Part shown: one piece after another, positions 8,505 to 15,025 of the stretch
How the letters are laid out: the number at the start of each line of letters is the position of its first letter
How positions within the stretch are numbered: the first letter of the stretch is position 1
Assembly: GCA_036752825.1 (NCBI GenBank)
Contig: DAIORV010000015.1
Location: 1-30,280, forward strand
From: UBA5177 sp002413265
GTDB lineage: Bacteria; Chloroflexota; UBA5177
Length of the DNA: 30,280 nucleotides
Reading direction: 5' to 3'
The notes under the pieces: model-generated
What the model saw: the letters and a program-made list of their open reading frames with translations, nothing else
Database searches by the model: none
What the model was told of the DNA's origin: nothing
Position numbers and translations under genes: made by a program

Positions 8505-9559
8505 TCGACAAACAAGGTCTTCTGGCGAGCCGAGGCATCTCCTCCCAAGGCCGAGCCAGTCTTTCGACCACCGGCGGTTCGCACTACCCAGCCCTTCTTG
8601 AGGAGATACGGTTCGATCACGTCGACGAGGGTATCTTTCTCCTCGTTCAAGGTCGCGGCGAGGGCTTCGATGCCCACCGGACCGCCATCATAGAAATCCA
8701 CGATGGTCTGAAGATACCTGCGATCGAGCTCGTTGAGACCGGACTCATCGATGCCCTCTCGCCGAAGGGCTTCCTTCGCAATAGCAGGGTTGATCATTCC
8801 ATCTGCTCGCACCTGCGCGTAGTCGCGAACGCGCTTTAGCAGGCGATTCGCGATCCGCGGCGTTCCACGCGCGCGGCGAGCGATCTCGGAGGCACCCTCT
8901 TCGTCTATCGGGGTTTCGAGCAACGCGGCGGAGCGCTTGACGACGCGAGCCAGCTCTTCAGGCTCATAGAAATCCAGATGGTACTGCAAGCCGAAACGAT
9001 CGAGCAGCGGGGCGCTGATCATTCCTACCCTGGTGGTTGCGGCCGCCAAGGTGAAACGAGGCAATGGGTACTTGATGGTTCGTGCGTGTGTGCCCTTCTC
9101 GATCACGAAGTTGACTTTGAAATCCTCCATTGCCGAGTAGAGGAACTCCTCGACGGCTCGGGGAAGGCGATGCACTTCGTCGACGAAGAGGACGCTTCCC
9201 GTATCAAGGTTCGAGAGAATGCCCATGAGGTCGCTCTGTCGCTCGAGAGCCGGCCCCGACGTCGCGACGAAGAGACCGCCCATCTCGTTTGCAATAACCT
9301 GAGCAAGGGTCGTCTTACCCAGGCCGGGCGGCCCGTGTAACAGAACGTGATCGAGCGGCTCGCTTCTTTTTTGGGCGGCTTGAATTGCAATATCGAGGTT
9401 CTCGACCACGGCGGCTTGGCCCGCGTGACCGTATTCGGTGAGCGTCGTAGGACGGAGGCTGGTAATGACAGCTTGTTCTTCATCGTTGCCTTCGAAGGCC
9501 TCTGACGCGCCCTGGCCGGTCAGCATGGGTGTTCTTGTCACTTCAAACTTCTCACCCAC
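8501..9559 (-). CDS. ruvB: Holliday junction branch migration helicase RuvB
   Basis: This 352-aa AAA+ motor drives branch migration of Holliday junctions with RuvA. The motifs are Walker A GPPGLGKTTLA, Walker B VLFVDEVHRLP, sensor 1 AATTRVGMIS, PLLDRFG and the arginine-rich sensor 2 region RGTPRIANRLLKRVRDYAQ, followed by the winged-helix DNA-binding end (DRRYLQTIVDFYDGGPVGIEALA). The annotated start is GTG at 9559 (MGEKFEV); an internal ATG at 9526 (MLTGQG) would leave 22 residues before SLRP, also normal for RuvB, so the start is ambiguous. One oddity is that the usual EYIGQ motif reads EYGHAGQ, two residues longer. The C-terminus overlaps recD2 by 4 bp. Confidence 0.96.
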   Translation of the reverse strand: MGEKFEVTRTPMLTGQGASEAFEGNDEEQAVITSLRPTTLTEYGHAGQAAVVENLDIAIQAAQKRSEPLDHVLLHGPPGLGKTTLAQVIANEMGGLFVATSGPALERQSDLMGILSNLDTGSVLFVDEVHRLPRAVEEFLYSAMEDFKVNFVIEKGTHARTIKYPLPRFTLAAATTRVGMISAPLLDRFGLQYHLDFYEPEELARVVKRSAALLETPIDEEGASEIARRARGTPRIANRLLKRVRDYAQVRADGMINPAIAKEALRREGIDESGLNELDRRYLQTIVDFYDGGPVGIEALAATLNEEKDTLVDVIEPYLLKKGWVVRTAGGRKTGSALGGDASARQKTLFVE

Positions 9560-9568
9560 CAGGCCGGC

Positions 9569-10204
9569 TCAAGGAGCGGACTGCTCGGCGCGGTACACTT
9601 CTCGAATCAGGTCCTCCGCCGTCGCTATGGAAGGATTCGCTTTGATCGCAGCATCGATCTTGACGGACGCTTCGGAACGACGGTGTCCCATGTCGACAAG
9701 AATCGTCAACACGTCGTCGCGAATCTCCGCTATGGGCTCGGCCTGCTGTTCTTCCTTCTCGGGAGCTGCGAAACCCGCGTCTTTCAGCAATGCTTCTTCC
9801 GTCACCTTTCCCCGCAACGTGGCCACCATTTTCCGCGCGGTGCGCTCGCCGATGCCGGGAAGGCCGCGGAGCGTCGCGATGTCCTCGGACTCTATCGCCC
9901 GCGCAATGGTTGATACCGACAGAGTCAAAGCTCGGGCCGCCTTTTGAGGACCGATATCCTCGACGGAGATGAATTTCTCGAAGAACCGCTTCTCGTACGG
10001 GTTGTTGAATCCAATGAGGGTGGGCCGAATCTGCCGCTCGGTAACGTGATAGTAAATGTCGAACTGCACTTCCTGTCCCTCGGGATGATCGAGTCCGCGC
10101 ATCACGAATTGAGGAAGGAAGACGTCGTATCCAATTCCCGCCACATCGACCACCACCCGATCGGACAGCTTCTGGCGCAGAGTGCCGTGGATGTACGAAA
10201 TCAT
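9569..10204 (-). CDS. ruvA: Holliday junction DNA-binding protein RuvA
   Basis: This 211-aa protein forms the tetramer that holds a Holliday junction and loads RuvB. The OB-fold domain spans about 1-64 (MISYIHGTLRQK, VVVDVAGIGYDVF). Domain II contains the paired helix-hairpin-helix motifs FISVEDIGPQKAARAL and LRGLPGIGERTARKMV. An acidic linker (KEEQQAEP) leads to domain III, the RuvB-contacting end (RDDVLTILVDMGHRRSEA). The start is ATG at 10204. The gene begins a minus-strand operon ruvA-ruvB-recD2-marC; ruvC, often upstream of ruvA, is not present here. A GGAG in a small hairpin loop lies upstream (10213-10228). Confidence 0.96.
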   Translation of the reverse strand: MISYIHGTLRQKLSDRVVVDVAGIGYDVFLPQFVMRGLDHPEGQEVQFDIYYHVTERQIRPTLIGFNNPYEKRFFEKFISVEDIGPQKAARALTLSVSTIARAIESEDIATLRGLPGIGERTARKMVATLRGKVTEEALLKDAGFAAPEKEEQQAEPIAEIRDDVLTILVDMGHRRSEASVKIDAAIKANPSIATAEDLIREVYRAEQSAP

Positions 10205-10380
10205 TCTTTGGCGGCTACCTCCGTAGCCCGATCATTCCTTAGTGTCGTGGACTGCCCGAGCAGGGGTCAACGAAGCGTCGGCGGACGCGACCCACGCCAT
10301 AATAGGACCTTTGTGCTAGCGCAAGATAGGCCGCGGACAAAGCATCACGACAGGTTTGCCGGCAAGGTTCACCGGTCGCC
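10205..10380. promoter_or_regulatory. Divergent intergenic region ruvA / glycosyltransferase with RBS hairpin
   Basis: This 176-bp divergent spacer must carry promoters in both directions, but I see no clear -35/-10 pair. On the minus strand GGCTAC (10218-10213 region) and GTAGCC form a 6-bp stem at 10213-10228 whose loop is GGAG, so the best Shine-Dalgarno of ruvA is exposed in a hairpin loop about 13 nt before the ATG. On the + strand CATAATAGG near 10297-10305 is a weak -10 candidate for the glycosyltransferase. Confidence 0.35.
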
Positions 10381-11565
10381 GTGGCGCTGATAGGCATTCT
10401 GCACTACTCGCTCCCGCCGCTGGTTGGAGGAGTTGAGGGTCTCATATGGTCCCAGGCGTATGTGCTGACTCGCGCCGGCCACACCGTCAGGCTTATTGCC
10501 GGAGCCGGCAAAGCGGAGGAGGGGCAAGAGCTGGTGCTTCTACCTCAGATGCTGCCCGGCCATCCTGAGGCTCAATCCGCGCTTGCCGCAGCGGATGGCG
10601 TGCCTCCGGCGGATCATTCGCTGGTCCGTGCCCTCCGATCCCAGCTCCAGGAGGCTATCTCCGGGTGCGATGCGATCTGGGTTCACAACATCTTGACGCT
10701 CAATCTGCACCCATTTCTCCATCAAGCAGTGCTCGACCTGATTGGCCGCGGAGCTCCGGAGCGGTGGAGTCTCTGGTGCGAGGACCTCTCGGGCGCCAGC
10801 GAATTTACCAAGGACCTAGTGCCGGCGCCGCTCGCTTTGCTGATAGATCGAGGAGCGACCTTGGTCACAATTTCAGAGCATCGAGCAACTCAAATCAGCA
10901 AGATCTTCGGCGTGCCGCGAAGTGACATACATGTGATCGAACCTCCAGTCAGACCCGATTGGTTCGGCGTCGACGCTACGGGCCTTGATGTCGCGGGGAG
11001 AGTCGGCGCGCTTCGTGCCGATCCTTTCGTGCTCGTTCCGTCCAAACTGCTGGCCCATAAGGGCTTGGCCATTTGCCCTCCGCTCGCTGCTGCTCTTCGG
11101 CGGACTTTTGAGTCCTCTCTCGTGCTGATCACGGGCGCGTATTCGCCACACGAGCCCGCGGCATCCAGGAAGATACTGCGCGCACTGAAGGGCCAGGCGT
11201 CTTCGCTCGCCGAGGGCTCTTTCGGGATTGCTTCAGACTTGTTCGGCGTCCAGCCGGACACCAAGACCGTTCAGGACCTCATGGTCCTTGCGGATGTGGT
11301 GTTTCTTCCGTCTAAGGAGGAAGGGTATGGAATGCCGATCGCCGAAGCGTGTGCCGTGGGCACGCCCGTGCTGTGCTCTGATATCGAGGCGTTCCGCGAA
11401 GCGGGAGACGGCTGGGCCACATTTTTCGAGCCAGGAGCGACTGCTGCGGACATTGCAGGGCTGATCGAAGAGATATGCGTGCGGCCGAAGACGGGGGCTC
11501 GGCGGCGGGTCCTGCGCTCTGCCGATAGATTTGCGGAACAGCTCCTGGAGCTCTGTCCGCCCTAG
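10381..11565 (+). CDS. Glycosyltransferase, GT4-like (GT-B fold)
   Basis: This 394-aa protein has two Rossmann-like halves. The N-terminal acceptor domain begins LIGILHYSLPPLVGGVEGL, with the glycine-rich loop typical of GT4 enzymes, then SQAYVLTRAGHTV. The C-terminal donor domain contains VLVPSKLLAHKGL and SKEEGYGMPIAEACAVGTPVLCSD, in which EGYGMPIAE is the retaining-enzyme E-x7-E motif that contacts the nucleotide sugar. The donor and acceptor sugars cannot be told from sequence. There is no signal peptide or membrane helix, so it is cytoplasmic or peripheral. The start is GTG at 10381 with only a weak upstream AAGG. The stop overlaps the stop of the convergent SIMPL gene (shared CTAG). It is a monocistronic gene as far as can be seen. 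Confidence 0.85.
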   Translation: MALIGILHYSLPPLVGGVEGLIWSQAYVLTRAGHTVRLIAGAGKAEEGQELVLLPQMLPGHPEAQSALAAADGVPPADHSLVRALRSQLQEAISGCDAIWVHNILTLNLHPFLHQAVLDLIGRGAPERWSLWCEDLSGASEFTKDLVPAPLALLIDRGATLVTISEHRATQISKIFGVPRSDIHVIEPPVRPDWFGVDATGLDVAGRVGALRADPFVLVPSKLLAHKGLAICPPLAAALRRTFESSLVLITGAYSPHEPAASRKILRALKGQASSLAEGSFGIASDLFGVQPDTKTVQDLMVLADVVFLPSKEEGYGMPIAEACAVGTPVLCSDIEAFREAGDGWATFFEPGATAADIAGLIEEICVRPKTGARRRVLRSADRFAEQLLELCPP

Positions 11566-12290
11566 GCGAAGGTGTACACCACTTGCACGTCTGCCGTAAT
11601 TGAAAGCTCTCCAGGCTGGACGGGAGTGCTCACCGCCGGAGCCGCCGAGGCACGAGGGGCGTACACGATAGGGTTCGAATAGGAGACTTCCGAGGCGGAG
11701 CCCACGCCGCTAACCGTCACACCAAGGCCCGATGCTATGGCATCGGCATGCTTGCGCGCGTCCGAGACCGCGTTTTGCAGCGCCTGGCTTTGGGCTGCAG
11801 ACGTGTCTTTCACACCGAATTGGACGCCCCACGACGTGTTCGCACCGGCACCCACGGCAGAGTCCAACACAGTGCCGACCGAATTCACGTTGTCCACCCT
11901 CACGCTGACGCTGTGACTGACTATGTACTGGCCGTGTTGATCGTCGAACCAGATCGAGAGATCCGAGGTCTGAATGTGGTTCGCCGAGACTCCGTTGGCC
12001 TTCACCGAGGCGATCACGGCAGTCATCTTGTTAGCGTTGTCCTTCAGCGCTGCCTGGGCGTCAGAGCCCTTGGTCTGTACGCCGAGCGTGAGCGTCGCCA
12101 TGTCCGGGGTGACGTTGGCCGTCCCGTGCCCGGTCACTGTAACCGTGTGTCCGGTCGCCGAAGCTCGTACCGGAGCCCCCACGTTGCTCCTTGCTCCCAC
12201 GCTCTGGACGGTGAAGCCGGCAGCGACCAGCGCAAGAATCCCAATGGTTGAGCTCACGAGGATCGCCGTTCTAGGGATGTGAATATTCAT
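11562..12290 (-). CDS. SIMPL domain (DUF541) secreted protein
   Basis: This 242-aa protein has an N-terminal hydrophobic segment (about residues 7-30: ILVSSTIGILALVAAGF), a signal peptide or anchor, followed by a SIMPL domain. The recognisable features are VTVTGHGTANVTPDMATLTLGVQT at the domain start, the central YIVSHSVSVRVDNVNSVGTVLD, QALQNAVSDARKHADAIASGLGVTV and the terminal ITADVQVVYTF. The family includes periplasmic oxidative-stress-related proteins (E. coli YggE) and signalling-associated proteins; the molecular function is not defined. I chose ATG at 12290 because GGAGG lies 5 nt upstream; an upstream start would add 13 residues and lacks a ribosome-binding site. It is divergent from ssnA and convergent with the GT4 gene. 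Confidence 0.88.
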   Translation of the reverse strand: MNIHIPRTAILVSSTIGILALVAAGFTVQSVGARSNVGAPVRASATGHTVTVTGHGTANVTPDMATLTLGVQTKGSDAQAALKDNANKMTAVIASVKANGVSANHIQTSDLSIWFDDQHGQYIVSHSVSVRVDNVNSVGTVLDSAVGAGANTSWGVQFGVKDTSAAQSQALQNAVSDARKHADAIASGLGVTVSGVGSASEVSYSNPIVYAPRASAAPAVSTPVQPGELSITADVQVVYTFA

Positions 12291-12338
12291 TGCTTCCTCC
12301 CGAATGCGCATAGAGAACGTGATGGGCACGTGGAGTGT

Positions 12339-12394
12339 GACTGAGAAATTCTCAGTCGAATGAACGGACCGGTCTCGCTGATATGCTCAGTCGA
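12339..12394. promoter_or_regulatory. Perfect 19-bp dyad plus extra half-site upstream of ssnA
   Basis: GACTGAGAAATTCTCAGTC at 12339-12357 is a perfect inverted repeat (9-bp arms, one central base). The right-hand half CTCAGTCGA (12351-12359) recurs as a direct repeat at 12386-12394. Both lie in the divergent SIMPL/ssnA intergenic region, the nearer half-site 23 bp and the dyad 60 bp before the ssnA ATG. This is the geometry of an operator for a dimeric repressor or activator. No regulator gene lies in the window, so the protein is unknown. Confidence 0.6.
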
Positions 12395-12416
12395 GTCAAA
12401 AACGGGTGGAGGGTCC

Positions 12417-13712
12417 ATGGCGCTGGTGCTGAAGGGTGGGACGGTCGCGTCTCTGGCGGGTCCGCGGTTGGAGAAAACGAGCCTGGGAATCGAAGACGGG
12501 CGCATCGCTTGGCTGGGGGATGACGTTCCGCCCGGAGAGCATGAGATTGTCAATTGCTCTGGGACGCTCGTCATGCCAGGGAGCGTGTGCGCACATACGC
12601 ACCTCTACTCGGTGCTCGCCCGTGGCATGCCCCCGCCGCGGCGTCGGCCGCGTAATTTCCCCGAGATTCTCGAGCTGGTCTGGTGGAGACTGGATCGGGC
12701 GCTGGATGACGAGACGATCCGGTTGTCAGCGCTATCCGGCGCCGCCGACGCACTTCTCTCTGGAACGACGACGTTGGTCGATCATCATGCCTCGCCGAAC
12801 GCGATCGCGGGGTCTTTAGACGTGATGGGCGAGGCGCTCGAGGAAATCGGTATCAGGTCGGTACTTTGTTACGAGGTGACCGACCGTAACGGCCCGGGTG
12901 GCGCTGCGGCCGGCTTGCGAGAAAACGAACGCTTCGTGAGGGAAAATCGGCGTCCACGAACGCGTGGAATGATTGGCGCACACGCCAGCTTCACCCTCGA
13001 AGACGCAACGCTCCGATCAATTTCAGAAGTGGCCGACGACCTCAATCTGGGCGTCCACATTCACGTCGCAGAAGACGTTTGCGACGAGGACGATTCGATG
13101 AGACGTTCGGGTATGAGGACCGCCTTCCGCCTCATAAAGGCGGGCGTGTTCCGACCCGACTCGATCGCCGCCCACGGTGTCCATTTGAATGAGGCGGAGA
13201 TCGACGTGGCCCGCGCCGCCAACGTCTGGTTCGCGCACAACTGCCGGTCCAACCTCAACAACGGGGTGGGCCGAGCCCCGATCGCGAAATTCGGGCACCG
13301 GTCTGTCATGGGCACCGACGGAATCGACGGCGACATGTTCGCGGAGAGCCGTACCGCTTTTTTTCGGGCGCGTGAAGAATCTCTTAACTGTGGAGCCGAT
13401 GAGCTCACCGCGATGCTCGCGCGGGGTGGCGAGATGGTCTCGCAGATGTTCGACCGCGTCATTGGGCGAATCGAGGTCGGAGCCGCGGCCGATCTCATGC
13501 TCCTCGAGTACCCGGAGCCAACCCCTCTCGATGCCGGCAACCTGCCCTGGCATTGGGCCTTCGCCTTCTCGTCCCGCATGGTTCGGAGCGTTATGGTAGA
13601 TGGAGATTGGGTGGTTCGGGATCGAGCGCTGGTCAAGATCGATGAAGAGCGCATGAGGGCGTCCGCGCGATCGGCCGCGCCAAAATTATGGGAACGGATG
13701 GGCGCGTTCTAG
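12417..13712 (+). CDS. ssnA: SsnA-type amidohydrolase
   Basis: This 431-aa metal-dependent amidohydrolase closely follows E. coli SsnA in its diagnostic segments: WWRLDRALDDE, DHHASPNAIAGSL, TDRNG, HIHVAED, HNCRSNLNNGVG, GTDGIDGDMF and a C-terminal KLWERMGAF. The metal site includes HTH (H60, H62), with later histidines in HIHVAED and AHGVHL and the catalytic Asp in GTDG. SsnA belongs to the purine/selenium-hydroxylase region of E. coli and is thought to hydrolyse a ring or amidine intermediate of purine breakdown; the exact substrate here is not known. The start at ATG 12417 has GGTGGAGGG just upstream; an earlier ATG at 12360 would add 19 residues but lacks a ribosome-binding site. It is the first gene of the purine locus, and its stop directly abuts the next ATG. 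Confidence 0.9.
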   Translation: MALVLKGGTVASLAGPRLEKTSLGIEDGRIAWLGDDVPPGEHEIVNCSGTLVMPGSVCAHTHLYSVLARGMPPPRRRPRNFPEILELVWWRLDRALDDETIRLSALSGAADALLSGTTTLVDHHASPNAIAGSLDVMGEALEEIGIRSVLCYEVTDRNGPGGAAAGLRENERFVRENRRPRTRGMIGAHASFTLEDATLRSISEVADDLNLGVHIHVAEDVCDEDDSMRRSGMRTAFRLIKAGVFRPDSIAAHGVHLNEAEIDVARAANVWFAHNCRSNLNNGVGRAPIAKFGHRSVMGTDGIDGDMFAESRTAFFRAREESLNCGADELTAMLARGGEMVSQMFDRVIGRIEVGAAADLMLLEYPEPTPLDAGNLPWHWAFAFSSRMVRSVMVDGDWVVRDRALVKIDEERMRASARSAAPKLWERMGAF

Positions 13713-14564
13713 ATGAGAGATCTTCGTGAGTACCACCGGCCGTCTTCTGCAGCCGAAGCGGTGCGATTGAAACGTGAGTACGGCGCCAAGGCCGTTTACC
13801 TGGGAGGATCCACGGACCTCCTGGTGCACCGACCAGCGGGCGTCGAGGCCGCCATAGATATTCGCCACGCCGGCATAGATTACGTGCGCGTTGACGACAG
13901 CGAGGTAGTGATAGGTGGTGGCGCGCTGCTGCGAGACGCCGAGAAAGCGGTCGCAGGCGTGGCCGGTGGCATGCTACGGCAGGCTGTGCGAGAAACCGCT
14001 CCCTGGCTTATCAGGAACGCGGCGACGCTAGCGGGCAATATTGCCAACGCGTCGCCGGCCGCTGACAGCGTTCCGGCGCTGATGGTTCTCGGAGCGCGGC
14101 TCGTCCTGTGGGGGGAGGCGGAGGAAGAAGTCTCGATCGAAGACATTCTCAGCGGCCCGCATCGGACACTGCTAGGCGACCGGCTGATTCGCGAGATCAG
14201 GGTGCCGCGGACCGACGGTGTTCGCGCCGCATTCCACAAGCTCGCGCGTAGCGCTTCGGACATTGCTCTGGTCAACGTGGCGGTAGCTCTCAAGCTCGAG
14301 GGCGGTGTGGCTCGCGACGTCGTCATTGCGCTGGGGGCGGTAGCCCCTACTGCCATAAGGGCCCGGCAGGCGGAGGCAGCGCTCGAGGGAATGCCGCCAA
14401 CCGAAGAGTTGCTAGTCGAAGTCGAGAAGGTTGTCGCCGATGAGGTTCGGCCAATCTCTGACTGGCGGGCGTCCGAGGGATACCGAAGGCGTATGAGTGG
14501 CGTGTTTGTGCGGCGCCTGCTGTCCCAAGCGCTCAACGGCGAGCAGAGCAGGGCCGCCGCATGA
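13713..14564 (+). CDS. Molybdenum hydroxylase FAD subunit (YgfM/XdhB-like)
   Basis: This 283-aa FAD-binding subunit belongs to the xanthine dehydrogenase family. An N-terminal PCMH-type FAD domain carries YLGGSTDLLVHR (FAD pyrophosphate loop) and the second loop NAATLAGNIANASPAADSVPALMVLGA, and is followed by the CO-dehydrogenase flavoprotein C-terminal domain (VALGAVAPTAIRARQAEAAL style). It accepts electrons from the 2Fe-2S subunit and passes them to NAD+ or another acceptor. It is about the size of E. coli YgfM (259 aa), which is likewise encoded next to SsnA. The ATG follows the ssnA TAG with no gap, and its last 4 bp overlap the start of the next gene (ATGA). The start is secure because the N-terminus aligns with the family without an extension. 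Confidence 0.92.
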   Translation: MRDLREYHRPSSAAEAVRLKREYGAKAVYLGGSTDLLVHRPAGVEAAIDIRHAGIDYVRVDDSEVVIGGGALLRDAEKAVAGVAGGMLRQAVRETAPWLIRNAATLAGNIANASPAADSVPALMVLGARLVLWGEAEEEVSIEDILSGPHRTLLGDRLIREIRVPRTDGVRAAFHKLARSASDIALVNVAVALKLEGGVARDVVIALGAVAPTAIRARQAEAALEGMPPTEELLVEVEKVVADEVRPISDWRASEGYRRRMSGVFVRRLLSQALNGEQSRAAA

Positions 14565-15025
14565 AGATCGAGGTCACGGTGAATGGCGAGTCCCAGGAAT
14601 GGGAGGTCCCCGTCAATCAGACCCTTCTCGACGCCCTGCGCCTGAGAGGACTGCCCGGCACAAAGCGAGTTTGCGAGTCGGGAGAATGTGGTGCCTGCGC
14701 GGTGATCGTGGACGGCCTCGCGCTGGACAGCTGCATCCTCCTTGCCGTTCAGGCCGCCGGCATGAGCATCGTCACCGTCGAAGGCCTCTCCACGGGATCC
14801 CAGCTCCATCCGGTGCAGGAGGCTTTCACTCAAAACGGCGCAATCCAGTGCGGCTTTTGCATTCCCGGCATGATAGTGACGGCGGCCAACTATCTCGAGG
14901 AGAATCCGTCACCTACGCAGGAGGAGATTCGGCACGTATTTGTCGGCAACCTCTGTCGCTGCACCGGTTACAAGAAGCCCATAGAGGCCGTCCTGAGCGC
15001 GGTCCGCGACGACGACACGTCATGA
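14561..15025 (+). CDS. Molybdenum hydroxylase [2Fe-2S] subunit
   Basis: This 154-aa protein holds the two iron-sulfur clusters of the hydroxylase. The plant-ferredoxin-like N-terminal domain has C38, C43, C46 and C58 (CESGECGAC...C). The helical C-terminal domain has C97, C100, C132 and C134 (CGFC and CRC, followed by TGY). It relays electrons from the Mo centre to FAD. The sequence and length are those of a complete small subunit. It overlaps both neighbours by 4 bp (ATGA junctions), so the three hydroxylase genes are coupled. In E. coli XdhD this module is fused to the Mo subunit; here they are separate. Confidence 0.95.
   Translation: MKIEVTVNGESQEWEVPVNQTLLDALRLRGLPGTKRVCESGECGACAVIVDGLALDSCILLAVQAAGMSIVTVEGLSTGSQLHPVQEAFTQNGAIQCGFCIPGMIVTAANYLEENPSPTQEEIRHVFVGNLCRCTGYKKPIEAVLSAVRDDDTS

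Noticed and set aside
14497..15021. N-terminal extension of the molybdopterin subunit
   Set aside because: The frame is open but overlaps the intact 2Fe-2S gene, and the extra translation is Arg-rich nonsense; the true ATG is at 15022 in an ATGA overlap.
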